DNA of 64,000 nucleotides, taken from positions 5,456,001 to 5,520,000 of the forward strand of contig CP018627.1 of NCBI GenBank assembly GCA_002021875.1, given 5' to 3'. The DNA comes from Streptomyces hygroscopicus (GTDB taxonomy: Bacteria > Actinomycetota > Actinomycetes > Streptomycetales > Streptomycetaceae). Shown piece after piece: positions 7,780 to 15,267 of the stretch. How positions within the stretch are numbered: the stretch's first letter is position 1; every line of letters starts with the position of its first letter. Below the pieces are notes generated by a model. The model saw only the letters and a program-made list of their open reading frames with translations. It was not told where the DNA came from and did not search any database. The position numbers and the translations under genes were made by a program.

Positions 7780-9438
7780 ATGTCCTGGAGTCGGGTGGGG
7801 GTGGCAGGGTTGGGCGGGTTGCGGGAGATGGCGGCGCCGTTCGTGGTGTCCGGCCCCGCCGGGGCGGCGATCCGGGACCGGCTCAAGGGGTTGACCGTCG
7901 AGGACGAGGAGGTGCTGCGGCTGGTCGGCGGTCACCTCGGTTCGCTGGCCTCCCGGGATCTGAAGGCACGGTGTGCGGACGGGCTGGAGCACGGCAGCGA
8001 GCGGTGGGCGGTGCGTAAGCGGGCGCTGACCGGGGAGTCGTCGTCGCGGTGGGCGGGCAGCATCACGAAGGCCACGCATGATCAGTGGGGGCTGGCCCGG
8101 CGTGGTCAGGCCGCACACCTCCACGATCTGGAAGCCGGGATCGACACGGTCCGGCACCGGCTGTCGTTGCCCCTCGTGGAGTGGGGCCCCAAGCGGGCGG
8201 CGGGCGGCTACCGCAGCCAGAAGGAGTGGTTCGCCAAGTCGCGGCGCCTGCACGTGCTGGAGGACCGGCTGGCCGCCGTCAGGGCCGACCAGGAGGCCGG
8301 GCGGGTGCACGTGGTGCGGGGCGGGAAGCGGCTGCTGAACACCCGCCACCACCTGGAGAAGGCCCAGCTCGACAAGGCCCAGTGGCGGACTCGGTGGGAG
8401 GCGTCGCGCCGGTTCCTGCAGGCGGACGGCGAGTCCGGCAAGCGCTGCGGCAACGAGACGATCCGCGTCAGCCCGGACGGCGAGGTGAGCATCAGGCTCC
8501 CGGTGCCGCTCGCGCATCTGGCCAACGCCGCGCACGGCCGCTACGTGCTCGCTGCGCGAGTGGCCTTCCCACACCGGGGGGAGACCTGGCGCGACCGGAT
8601 CACCGCGAACCGGGCCGTCGCCTACCGCATCCGCGAAGACACCGACCGGGGGCGCTGGTACCTCACCGCCTCCTGGACCGTCCCCCCGGTCCAGACCGTG
8701 CCCTTTTCCACCGCCCGGGCAAGTGGCCTGATCGGTGTGGACACCAACGCCGATCACCTGGCCGCCTGGCGACTCGACGCGCACGGCAACCCGGTCGGCG
8801 CCCCGCGCCGCTTCGACTACGACCTGTCCGGCACCGCCGCACACCGCGACGCCCAGGTCCGCCACGCCCTCATCCGCCTGCTGCACTGGGCCAAGCGGTA
8901 CCACCTGGCCGTCGCCGTCGAGGACCTGGACTTCACCGCCGAGACCACCCGGGAGAAGCACGGCCGACGGAAGCGGTTCCGCAAGCTGATCTCCGGCATG
9001 CCGGTCGCCCGGCTGCGGGCCCGGCTGCTGGCCATGGCCGCCGAACTCGGCATCCCCCTGGTCGCCGTCGATCCGGCCTACACCTCCAAATGGGGCGCCC
9101 AGCACTGGAAAAAACCTCTCACCAGCAGCAAACGTAAGACCAGTCGCCACGACGCTGCCGCCGTGGCGATCGGAAGGCGCGCCCTGGGGCACCCGATCCG
9201 GCGACGGACGACACCGCCCCCTGCTCACCAGAGCGATGAGCAGGGGCATCGGACCGTCCAGGCCGGACCAGCCACCCCGGGGCGTGAGGGACCCCGCCCC
9301 CGCATCCCCGGACCACGATCGCGAGTCGTGCCGCCCGGACGCGGAGCGAAAGCGGGCAACCAGAACACCCACCACCGTTCGGAGTGTTCGGCTGAGCATG
9401 AGACCTGGCAACAGGACTCACCCCCGCTCAGTCTTTAG
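7780..9438 (+). CDS. TnpB-like RuvC nuclease lacking the zinc ribbon
   Basis: About 552 residues, longer than the usual 370-450 of TnpB. The RuvC motifs are clear: GVDTNADHLAAW (Asp at about 321), AVEDLDF (Glu at about 381) and SRHDAAAVAIGRRAL (Asp at about 458), so the three catalytic acids are intact. Canonical TnpB has a Cys4 zinc ribbon after DPAYTSQ; here the text reads DPAYTSKWGAQHWKKP with no cysteines. The N-terminal half is Arg/Lys-rich and helical, suitable for RNA binding. Family knowledge: TnpB proteins are RNA-guided DNA nucleases that help IS605-type elements persist. The stop codon TAG at 9436-9438 lies inside the conserved right end. The start is uncertain; in-frame ATG codons at 7738 and 7828 are alternatives and none has a good ribosome site. 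Confidence 0.8.
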   Translation: MSWSRVGVAGLGGLREMAAPFVVSGPAGAAIRDRLKGLTVEDEEVLRLVGGHLGSLASRDLKARCADGLEHGSERWAVRKRALTGESSSRWAGSITKATHDQWGLARRGQAAHLHDLEAGIDTVRHRLSLPLVEWGPKRAAGGYRSQKEWFAKSRRLHVLEDRLAAVRADQEAGRVHVVRGGKRLLNTRHHLEKAQLDKAQWRTRWEASRRFLQADGESGKRCGNETIRVSPDGEVSIRLPVPLAHLANAAHGRYVLAARVAFPHRGETWRDRITANRAVAYRIREDTDRGRWYLTASWTVPPVQTVPFSTARASGLIGVDTNADHLAAWRLDAHGNPVGAPRRFDYDLSGTAAHRDAQVRHALIRLLHWAKRYHLAVAVEDLDFTAETTREKHGRRKRFRKLISGMPVARLRARLLAMAAELGIPLVAVDPAYTSKWGAQHWKKPLTSSKRKTSRHDAAAVAIGRRALGHPIRRRTTPPPAHQSDEQGHRTVQAGPATPGREGPRPRIPGPRSRVVPPGRGAKAGNQNTHHRSECSAEHETWQQDSPPLSL

Positions 9439-9443
9439 GACGG
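9235..9443 (+). ncRNA. Candidate omega RNA overlapping the tnpB 3' end
   Basis: After the third RuvC motif the protein tail is low-complexity while the DNA folds well. CTGAGC (9392-9397) pairs with GCTCAG (9426-9431), enclosing GAG/CTC and CCTG/CAGG capped by a GCAA tetraloop. GAACAC (9363-9368) pairs with GTGTTC (9384-9389). The element then ends CTTTAGGACGG. TnpB elements encode their guide RNA in this position, the guide being the first 16-20 bases beyond the right end, here TGAACAGCGGCCAGCC. The 5' limit is a guess. This is inference from position and pairing, not from a covariance model. Confidence 0.5.
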
Positions 9444-9584
9444 TGAACAGCGGCCAGCCGGTCTTGTCGTCCCCTCCGGAGTACCCGGTCCCCTGGGGCG
9501 GCACCCGCTGCCCGAGATAGCCGTTGCCCACATACGCGTGGGAGCTGTCCTGGGGATCGATACGGAACCAGGCGCGCCGGCCCG
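9444..9584 (-). pseudogene. GH65-type glycosidase remnant, 5' fragment
   Basis: On the minus strand this reads RAWFRIDPQDSSHAYVGNG, then YLGQRVPPQGTGYSGGDDKT and GWPLFT, matching the first domain of secreted family 65-type hydrolases. It continues, after removal of the TnpB element, into YDGAFV at 7624. No signal peptide and no start codon is found: upstream the same frame runs into the tail of the response-regulator gene, whose stop codon overlaps this fragment's edge. The gene has therefore lost its 5' end, its catalytic core and its continuity. It was probably a secreted carbohydrate-active enzyme. Confidence 0.7.
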
Positions 9585-10262
9585 TCAGAACGCGGACGGG
9601 CGCACCAGCCCCGTCTCGTACGCGAAGACCGCGGCCTGGGTCCGGTCGCGCAGCCCCAGCTTGAACAGGATCCGGCTCACATGGGTCTTCACGGTCTGCT
9701 CGGCCACCACCAGCCGTGCGGCGATCTCCGCGTTCGACAGCCCCTGGGCGATCAGGGTCAGCACCTCGGTCTCGCGCTCCGTCAGATCGCCCACCCGGCC
9801 CCGGAGGGGACCGCGCGGGGCGGCGGCGCTCACCCGGGAGAACTCGCCGATCAGGCGCTTGGTGATGTTCGGCGCCAGCAGCGCGTCACCGGCCGCCACC
9901 ACCCGTACCGCGTGGGCCAGTTCGTCCGCCGAGGCGTCCTTCAGCAGAAACCCGGACGCGCCCGCGCGCAGCGCCTCGTAGACGTACTCGTCGAGGTCGA
10001 AGGTGGTGAGGACCAGGATCTTGACGGTGGCCCCGGCGGGTTCGGTGAGCCGCCGGGTGGCCTCGATACCGCCGACTCCCGGCATCCGTATGTCCATCAG
10101 GACCACGTCCGGGGCCAGTTCGGCGACCTGGTCGATGGCGTCGGCCCCGTCCACGGCCTGGCCGACGACCTCGATGTCCGGTTCGGCGTTGAGGAGCACC
10201 GTGAAGCCCTGGCGGACCATCATCTGGTCGTCGGCGATCAAAACGCGGATGGTCGTCGTCAT
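9585..10262 (-). CDS. NarL/LuxR-type response regulator
   Basis: 225 residues. The receiver domain (about 5-120) has the acidic pair at 11-12, the phosphoacceptor Asp57 in PDVVLMD, the conserved Thr (VLTTFD) and Lys (LLKDAS). The C-terminal LuxR-type HTH is intact: LTERETEVLTLIAQGLSNAE, then TVKTHVSRILFKLGLRDR. The start ATG overlaps the kinase stop by four bases (ATGA), so it is translated with the kinase at 10259-11614 and is its likely cognate partner. Targets are not deducible; the DUF1023 hydrolase and acyltransferase upstream in the same cluster are candidates, and an inverted repeat lies in front of them at 13923-13940. Confidence 0.93.
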   Translation of the reverse strand: MTTTIRVLIADDQMMVRQGFTVLLNAEPDIEVVGQAVDGADAIDQVAELAPDVVLMDIRMPGVGGIEATRRLTEPAGATVKILVLTTFDLDEYVYEALRAGASGFLLKDASADELAHAVRVVAAGDALLAPNITKRLIGEFSRVSAAAPRGPLRGRVGDLTERETEVLTLIAQGLSNAEIAARLVVAEQTVKTHVSRILFKLGLRDRTQAAVFAYETGLVRPSAF

Positions 10263-11614
10263 GCGGGGTCCTCGGCGGTTTCGGTCGCGGCGGTGGACGG
10301 GTCGGGGTGGTGCGTGGGCAGCACGGCGGTCACCTCGTAACCGCCGTCCGGCGTCGGGCCAGTAGTCAGCTCACCCCCTAGCATCGCAGCGCGCTCCCGC
10401 ATCCCGAGCAGCCCGTGCCCGGCGCCCGGCGACGGCGGGGCGGGCCGGTCCGGCGTCGTATTGACGATCCGGACGGTGAGCCCGCGCCGCTGGTACCCCA
10501 GCTCCACCCGCGCCTCAGCGCCCGGCGCGTGCCGCATCACATTGCTCAGCGCCTCCTGCACGATGCGGAACGCCGACAGCTCGACGCCCGGCGGCAGCGG
10601 CCGCCGCTCCCCGGTGACATCCGTAAGGATCGTGATCCCGGTCCCGCGCACCGTGCCCACCAGCTCGTCCAGCCGGTCCAGGGTGGGCTGCGGGGCGTGC
10701 CGGGCGCCGTCGGCCAGGGCGTCCTCGGAGCGCAGCACGCCCAGCACGCGGCGCAGTTCGGCCAGCGCCTCGACCGCGTTCTGCCGGATGCCCGCGAGGT
10801 TCTCCTTCAGGTCGTCGGAGGGGTTCTCGGCCAGATGCGGGGCGACCTGCGCCTGGATGGAGATCACCGACATGTGGTGGGCGACCACGTCGTGCAGCTC
10901 GCGGGCGATGCGGTTGCGCTCCTCCAGCAGAGTGCGCCGGGCCCGTTCCTCCGCGGTGAGCTCCTCCTGCTCGACCAGCCGCCGCCGCGCCACCCGGCGG
11001 CCGCGCAGCGCGGCGCCCACCACCACGGCGGTCGTGAAGGACACGAACGCCTCGTCCAGGCCGTCCGCGTGGGGCCGGGTGGCGAGGGCCGCGGTGACCG
11101 TCCCCACCAGCAGCGTCAGTATCAGCGCCTCGGCGGCGATCCGGGGCCGGACCCGCAGCGCGAGGAGGAGCAGCACGACGGTGTGCAGCGCGATCTGGCC
11201 GTAGTTCCAGGGGTAGAGCACATATACGGGGACCCGGCCGTCCACCTCCAGCGCCGTCACCAACAGCATCGCGGTCGAGAGCCACCACGCCGGTATCGGG
11301 CGGGTCAGCGCCACCTGGACGGCCAGCGCTTCGAGCACCACCAGACCGATCACGGGCACCGGGTCCTGGGCCGTCCCCGGGCGGGCGGGCTCCTGGAGCT
11401 GCGCCATGCTGAGCCAGGCCATGAGCACCGCGAGCAACACCACATGGCCATGGGGCAGCCGGCCCAGCCAGCGCATCCGCGGCAGCGGGTCGCGCGCCAT
11501 CGTCCACAGGTCCGCGCGGAGGATGCCCGGCGCCGCGCGCAGTCCCTCGCCCATCGTGCGCGGCAGGGCGCGCGCGCCCTCCGCCAGCCGGTCCGCCATC
11601 CGCCCGCCCGTCAT
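10259..11614 (-). CDS. Membrane sensor histidine kinase (HisKA_3 type)
   Basis: About 451 residues from ATG 11614, ten bases after the acyltransferase stop; a longer in-frame version to 11737 would overlap that gene and is less likely. Several hydrophobic helices occupy roughly residues 55-200 (LLAVLMAWLSMAQL, TVVLLLLALRV, ALILTLLVGTVTAAL). The HisKA_3 dimerisation helix carries the phospho-accepting His at about 241 in ELHDVVAHHMSV. The ATPase shows an N-box (EALSNVMRHA) and a G-box (GHGLLGMRERAAMLGG). It phosphorylates the overlapping response regulator. The external signal is unknown, and little sequence lies outside the membrane, so an intramembrane or cell-envelope cue is plausible. Confidence 0.92.
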   Translation of the reverse strand: MTGGRMADRLAEGARALPRTMGEGLRAAPGILRADLWTMARDPLPRMRWLGRLPHGHVVLLAVLMAWLSMAQLQEPARPGTAQDPVPVIGLVVLEALAVQVALTRPIPAWWLSTAMLLVTALEVDGRVPVYVLYPWNYGQIALHTVVLLLLALRVRPRIAAEALILTLLVGTVTAALATRPHADGLDEAFVSFTTAVVVGAALRGRRVARRRLVEQEELTAEERARRTLLEERNRIARELHDVVAHHMSVISIQAQVAPHLAENPSDDLKENLAGIRQNAVEALAELRRVLGVLRSEDALADGARHAPQPTLDRLDELVGTVRGTGITILTDVTGERRPLPPGVELSAFRIVQEALSNVMRHAPGAEARVELGYQRRGLTVRIVNTTPDRPAPPSPGAGHGLLGMRERAAMLGGELTTGPTPDGGYEVTAVLPTHHPDPSTAATETAEDPA

Positions 11615-11624
11615 GGCCTTGACT

Positions 11625-12914
11625 TTAGACACTGGGCTTCTCCACCTGCCGGGCCTCCCGGGCCGAACGTCCCTCGCGGACGATGCGGCTCCCACCGCGT
11701 ACGGCCCCGCCACCACCGCGGACGACTCCGCCGCCACCCTTGCGCGGTCGCCCCGCCTCGTACCCGTGGAACGCCGCCCAGCAGACCAGCAGCGCCCCCG
11801 CGAACACCGGCAGCCAGCACAGCCGCGCCAGCACCCAGCCGGGGCCGTCGGGCACGGTGTGCAGCCCGGACAACGGCCCGTACAGCCGCAGGGTGGTCAC
11901 GCTGACCGCCATCATCGCGGTCTGGTGCCACAGGAACACGGTCATCGCGGAGAGGTTGACCAGCGCCACCACCGCCCACGCGGCGGGCCGCGCCAGCACC
12001 CGGCGCAGGGGGCCGCGCAGCAGCAGGGCCGCGCCGCACTGGGTGAGACCGAAGGTGACGGCGGCCAGGGTGGGCGGGTTGAGGTTGGAGATCGGGGCGC
12101 CGGGCACCCCGACCATCGCCGCCGGATAGCCGCCGAACAGGACGAGCCCGGCGGTGACCGCCGCGCCGCCGATCAGCAGCACCCACCCGGCCGTCCGGCC
12201 GCGCAGCATGCCCCGGCCCCAGGTGGCGCCCAGGCAGTACGGGACCAGCCAGCCCGCCGCCAGATTGATCCAGCCGAGCCAGGCCGGGCCGCCGAAGCCG
12301 AACCGGATCAGGTCGACATGGAGCACGACGGCGAGCGGCCACAGCGGATGCAGCCGCGCCACCAGCGGGGTCGCGGCCGTGAGCACCGCGTAGACCAGCA
12401 GGAACCACAGCGGGGACAGGACGAGTTTGAGCAGCGTGTGCACGGTCAGCAGGCTCACCCCGGAGCCCAGCATCGCCCCCGCCGCCACGGCCCACACGGC
12501 GAGCACGGCGGCGACGGGCCGGAACAGCCGGGCCAGCCGGGCGCGCAGCCACTGCCGGTAGCTGATGCCCCGGGCGCGGGCGCAGGCGTGGCTCTGGGCG
12601 CCCATCTGCCCGCCGACCAGGAAGAACACCGCGAGGGTCTGGAACGCCCAGGAGACGGGGGTGAGTTCGGGCTGGTACAGCAGCGGGCTGGCCGCGCGCA
12701 GGGTGCCGCTGTCGGCGACCAGGGCGGTCACCAGCCAGTGGCCGAGCACCACGCCGAGGATGGCGATGGCCCGCAGGGCGTCCACCGCGCGGTCGCGGCC
12801 GGGCGGGGTGGCGGCCTCGATCCGCCGGACGAGGTCACGCAAGCGGAACGTGTCACGCGTACGAACCGTGTCAGGCGTACGGAATGTGTCACGCGTACGA
12901 ACGGTGTTACGCAT
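11625..12914 (-). CDS. Integral membrane acyltransferase (acyltransferase_3 family)
   Basis: 429 residues with about ten hydrophobic helices. The family signature is near the N-terminus: RDRAVDALRAIAILGVVLGH, with the conserved Arg and His, followed by AVFFLVGGQMG and RARLARLFRP. Such proteins move acetyl or other acyl groups onto sugars, lipids or peptidoglycan-linked polymers across the membrane. The first 25 residues are an unusual six-residue repeat (VRTRDT, FRTPDT, VRTRDT, FRLRDL) coded by 18-bp DNA repeats. The start ATG overlaps the stop of the upstream DUF1023 hydrolase by eight bases, and the kinase follows after ten bases, so all four genes probably form one operon. Confidence 0.88.
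   Translation of the reverse strand: MRNTVRTRDTFRTPDTVRTRDTFRLRDLVRRIEAATPPGRDRAVDALRAIAILGVVLGHWLVTALVADSGTLRAASPLLYQPELTPVSWAFQTLAVFFLVGGQMGAQSHACARARGISYRQWLRARLARLFRPVAAVLAVWAVAAGAMLGSGVSLLTVHTLLKLVLSPLWFLLVYAVLTAATPLVARLHPLWPLAVVLHVDLIRFGFGGPAWLGWINLAAGWLVPYCLGATWGRGMLRGRTAGWVLLIGGAAVTAGLVLFGGYPAAMVGVPGAPISNLNPPTLAAVTFGLTQCGAALLLRGPLRRVLARPAAWAVVALVNLSAMTVFLWHQTAMMAVSVTTLRLYGPLSGLHTVPDGPGWVLARLCWLPVFAGALLVCWAAFHGYEAGRPRKGGGGVVRGGGGAVRGGSRIVREGRSAREARQVEKPSV
12846..12912 (-). repeat. 18-bp repeats at the acyltransferase N-terminus
   Basis: Four imperfect copies of an 18-bp unit centred on GTGTCACGCGTACGAA encode the V/F-R-T-R/P-D-T hexapeptide repeat right after the start codon. Arg and Asp alternate, giving a charged cytoplasmic tail. 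Confidence 0.8.
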
Positions 12915-13830
12915 CGCGGCCCTCCACGATCCGGCCCATGCTCGCCAGAGCGGCGGATCCGGGCTTGAGATAGTCGCTGTGCCCGACGTCCCCCGCGTCG
13001 AATTTCCGTGCGCCGAACCGCCCGGAGACGGGATCCGTCCCGAAGCCGACGGTCATGCCCAGCAGCCGGATCCGCACATGCGGCACCCCGCCGATCCAGT
13101 CGTTCCCACCCCGCCCGGCCCAGACGGTGGCCCGGGTGTGCAACTGCCGGGCGTCGTCGAACCCCGTACCGGGGCTGCCGTACAGGACGATGTCCGCGGC
13201 GTTCAGCCCCCGCGCGGCCCGGGCGCAGACCACCGAACCGTAGGAGTGGCACAGGAGCGAGATCCGGGCCCGGGGCTTGGCCGCGTTCAACTCCCGTACG
13301 AATGCGGCCAGTCGGGGAGCGGCACCGGCGGCCCGGCCCGTGGTCAGCACCTCGGGTCCCACGGTGCCCGGCGTCTTGTACCCGAGCCAGCCGACGACGG
13401 CCGTACGGCTGCCGAGCCGATGGCTCAGCGCGAGGGCCCCGGCCCGGAACCGGTCGTACGTCTCCAGGTTGGTGTCCGACCCCGGCACCAGCACGGCGAC
13501 GCGCGTGGCCCGGCCCAGGTCCCCGTACACCTCGACGGCACGGCCGCCGTCCCGCCCGTCGAAGGACAGGAAGTGCCGCGACGGCTTCCTCATCTTCCGC
13601 AGCGCCCGCTCCCGCGCGCGGTCGCCGTGCCGGGCCGCCATCGCCTCGGCCGCCGCGATCCCCTCCCGGTTGGCCTCGTACCGGTGGTCCAGCCCGGGGA
13701 CGCTCACGGGCCCCAGCGCCACGGGTGCGGGCGCCGGCACCTCGCTCGGCCCTGCGGCCCCCATCAGGGGCACCACCACCGAGGTGGTGACGAGCGCCGC
13801 GAGCAGGGCGCGGCGAAGACGGGACGCCAT
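12907..13830 (-). CDS. Secreted alpha/beta hydrolase, DUF1023 (Abhydrolase_8) family
   Basis: 307 residues from ATG 13830, chosen for the GGAAGG site upstream and because the signal peptide begins there (MASRLRRALLAALVTTSVVV). An in-frame extension to 14001 has no support. The core shows VAVLVPGSDTN (oxyanion loop) and the nucleophile elbow LLCHSYGSVV, which reads CHSYG in place of GHSYG; the catalytic His is likely in DVGHSDY near the end. This matches the Streptomyces DUF1023 hydrolases, exported proteins of unknown substrate. It is the first gene of a probable four-gene operon with the acyltransferase, histidine kinase and response regulator. An extracytoplasmic acyl-chemistry role monitored by the kinase is an inference. 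Confidence 0.88.
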   Translation of the reverse strand: MASRLRRALLAALVTTSVVVPLMGAAGPSEVPAPAPVALGPVSVPGLDHRYEANREGIAAAEAMAARHGDRARERALRKMRKPSRHFLSFDGRDGGRAVEVYGDLGRATRVAVLVPGSDTNLETYDRFRAGALALSHRLGSRTAVVGWLGYKTPGTVGPEVLTTGRAAGAAPRLAAFVRELNAAKPRARISLLCHSYGSVVCARAARGLNAADIVLYGSPGTGFDDARQLHTRATVWAGRGGNDWIGGVPHVRIRLLGMTVGFGTDPVSGRFGARKFDAGDVGHSDYLKPGSAALASMGRIVEGRDA

Positions 13831-13922
13831 GGCTGTTCCTTCCGTACCGACAGGTGGTGTGAGTACGGAAGTTATGGAGTCGGCCGTGTGGTTGGCGTCC
13901 CACCGGGGAGTGCATCCGCGGG

Positions 13923-13940
13923 GTAGTCCCCAGGTACTAC
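13923..13940. promoter_or_regulatory. Inverted repeat upstream of the hydrolase operon
   Basis: GTAGT and ACTAC are separated by eight bases, in the sequence GGGTAGTCCCCAGGTACTAC. It lies about 95 bp upstream of the DUF1023 gene. The spacing and dyad fit a LuxR/NarL-type dimer site, so the response regulator encoded three genes downstream is a candidate binder. This is speculative. Confidence 0.35.
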
Positions 13941-14017
13941 GGGTAGGGGGTCGGCCCGGTGCGGTGGTCGCGAACCGCATCGCGGTGGAGCCCGGGTCCA
14001 CGGCCGATACGTGGTGA

Positions 14018-14074
14018 CGGCTGATACGCGGCTGATACGCGGCTACGGCTGATACGCGGTTGATGCACGGCTGA
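14018..14074. repeat. GGCTGATACGC short tandem repeat
   Basis: Three to four copies of an 11-bp unit (GGCTGATACGC) occur in the 340-bp gap between the DUF1023 gene and the M1/endonuclease chimera. The rest of this gap shows no ORF with normal codon use. The repeat has no clear dyad and looks like replication slippage. Confidence 0.7.
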
Positions 14075-14175
14075 GCGACCCCGGAGGCCCCGCTCCGCCG
14101 AAGGAGAGATCTCCTTCGCCCAAGGTGACGCCGGTGCGCCGACGCGGCGCACCGGTCTCACCGTAGGAGGTCACG

Positions 14176-15210
14176 AAGTTCCCTGCCCCCACCCACCGGG
14201 CGCGTCGCCGCCGTACCGTGCTCATGGCCATGGCGGCCTCGACGGCGGCGATGGCGACCGTCGCGGCCGGTCCGCCCGGCTGGGCCGGTGCCCCCGCGGG
14301 CGACCCGGCCTCCCCAGGCGCCCGGAGCGCCGGTGACCGGCTGCTGCCGTATCTGGGCAACGGCGGTTACGACGTCCGCTCGTACGACGTCGGCTACACC
14401 TACCGGCCCGGGACCACGCTGATGGACTCCTCCGTACGGATCCGGGCCACCGCCACCCAGGCGCTGTCCCGGTTCAGCCTCGACGCCGCCGTGGACGAGA
14501 TCAAGACGGTCACCGTCCAGGGCGAGCCGGCCCGCTTCGCCGTGGACAAGGCGGGCGAGAAGCTGGACATCACCCCTTGGCAGGCGCTCGGCAAGGGCCG
14601 GTCGTTCCACGTGAACATCGCCTATCGCGTCGACCGGAGCGACAACCGGGCCCGGCCCGGCGACCCGACCAGCCCCGCACCGCGCCTGACCCCGTGGGTG
14701 AACAAGAAGGACGGCTTCGTGGTCTTCGGCCAGCCGGACCGCGCGCATATGTTCTTCCCCGCCAACGACTACCCCACCGACAAGGCCCGGTTCACCTTCC
14801 GCGTCACCGCGCCGAAGGACCTTCAGGCCGTCGGCATCGGGACGCCGCGTTCACGGACGACGGCGGGCGACGACGCCACCACCGTCTTCTCGACCGCCGA
14901 CGAGATCTCCACCCAGGTCGCCCAGGTCGGTGTCGGGCACTACAAGAAGATCCGGGGCCGCGGCCCCCACGGGCTGCCGCTGCGCAGCTATGTCGACACC
15001 GACGCGTTCGAGGCGGCCAAGCCGCTGGTCAACCGCATACCGGACCAGCTCTCCTGGTTGGGCGCGGGGTTCGGCCTCACCTGGCCCGCGTCGTTTCCCG
15101 TGGCGAGGATCGACCACATACTCGTCCGCGGCGTGGAGCCGTGCTCGTCCTGGACGCTGCCCGCGACCGACAGCGATCACCTGCCGGTGGCGGCACGGCT
15201 GAAGCTATGA
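14176..15210 (+). pseudogene. Chimeric remnant: M1 aminopeptidase N-domain fused to an endonuclease/phosphatase tail
   Basis: Residues up to IPDQLSWL are the N-terminal beta domain of a secreted M1 metallopeptidase (SYDVGYTYRPGT, MDSSVRIRATATQ, FFPANDYPTDKARFTF). The zinc-binding HExxH domain is absent. From about 15060 the text becomes GAGFGLTWPASFPVARIDHI and ends SDHLPVAARLKL, the C-terminus of an endonuclease/exonuclease/phosphatase (EEP) protein with its conserved SDH. The two families are unrelated, so a deletion has joined two genes in frame. The start also looks damaged. A strong GGAGG (14166-14170) is followed by ACGAAG with no ATG, GTG or TTG at normal distance, while a signal-peptide-like frame (KFPAPHRARRRRTVLMAMAA) runs from there. 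GTG 14218 is the first normal start. Confidence 0.75.
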
Positions 15211-15267
15211 CCCGCCCCGGGGGCCCTCACGGCGGGCACGGCGGGCCCTCACGGCGGGCCCGCGCGA

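Larger units (their letters stand above)
7625..9443 (+). mobile_element. TnpB-only IS200/IS605-like element
   Basis: The ends were inferred from the interrupted gene: the frame reads TGWPLFT on the right side and YDGAFV on the left, which are adjacent in intact GH65-type proteins. Removing about 1.82 kb restores a continuous frame. Left flank is GTAGCAGGGGG, right flank is TGAACAGCGG; one or two shared G bases make the exact ends ambiguous. There is no terminal inverted repeat and no target duplication, as expected for IS200/IS605. Only a TnpB-like gene is inside; no TnpA (Y1) transposase is visible, so it would need help in trans. The right end CTTTAGGAC resembles the CTTTAGG ends of many TnpB elements. 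Confidence 0.8.

Noticed and set aside
7113..7886. 257-residue protein spanning the GH65 remnant and the left end of the element
   Set aside because: Its first 90 residues come from the TnpB element in antisense and the rest is the deleted glycosidase; it is a read-through artefact.
7252..9411. 719-residue frame antisense to the TnpB gene and into the GH65 remnant
   Set aside because: Arg/Pro/Gly-rich low-quality translation in the complement of high-GC coding sequence; the RuvC motifs on the other strand explain the open frame.
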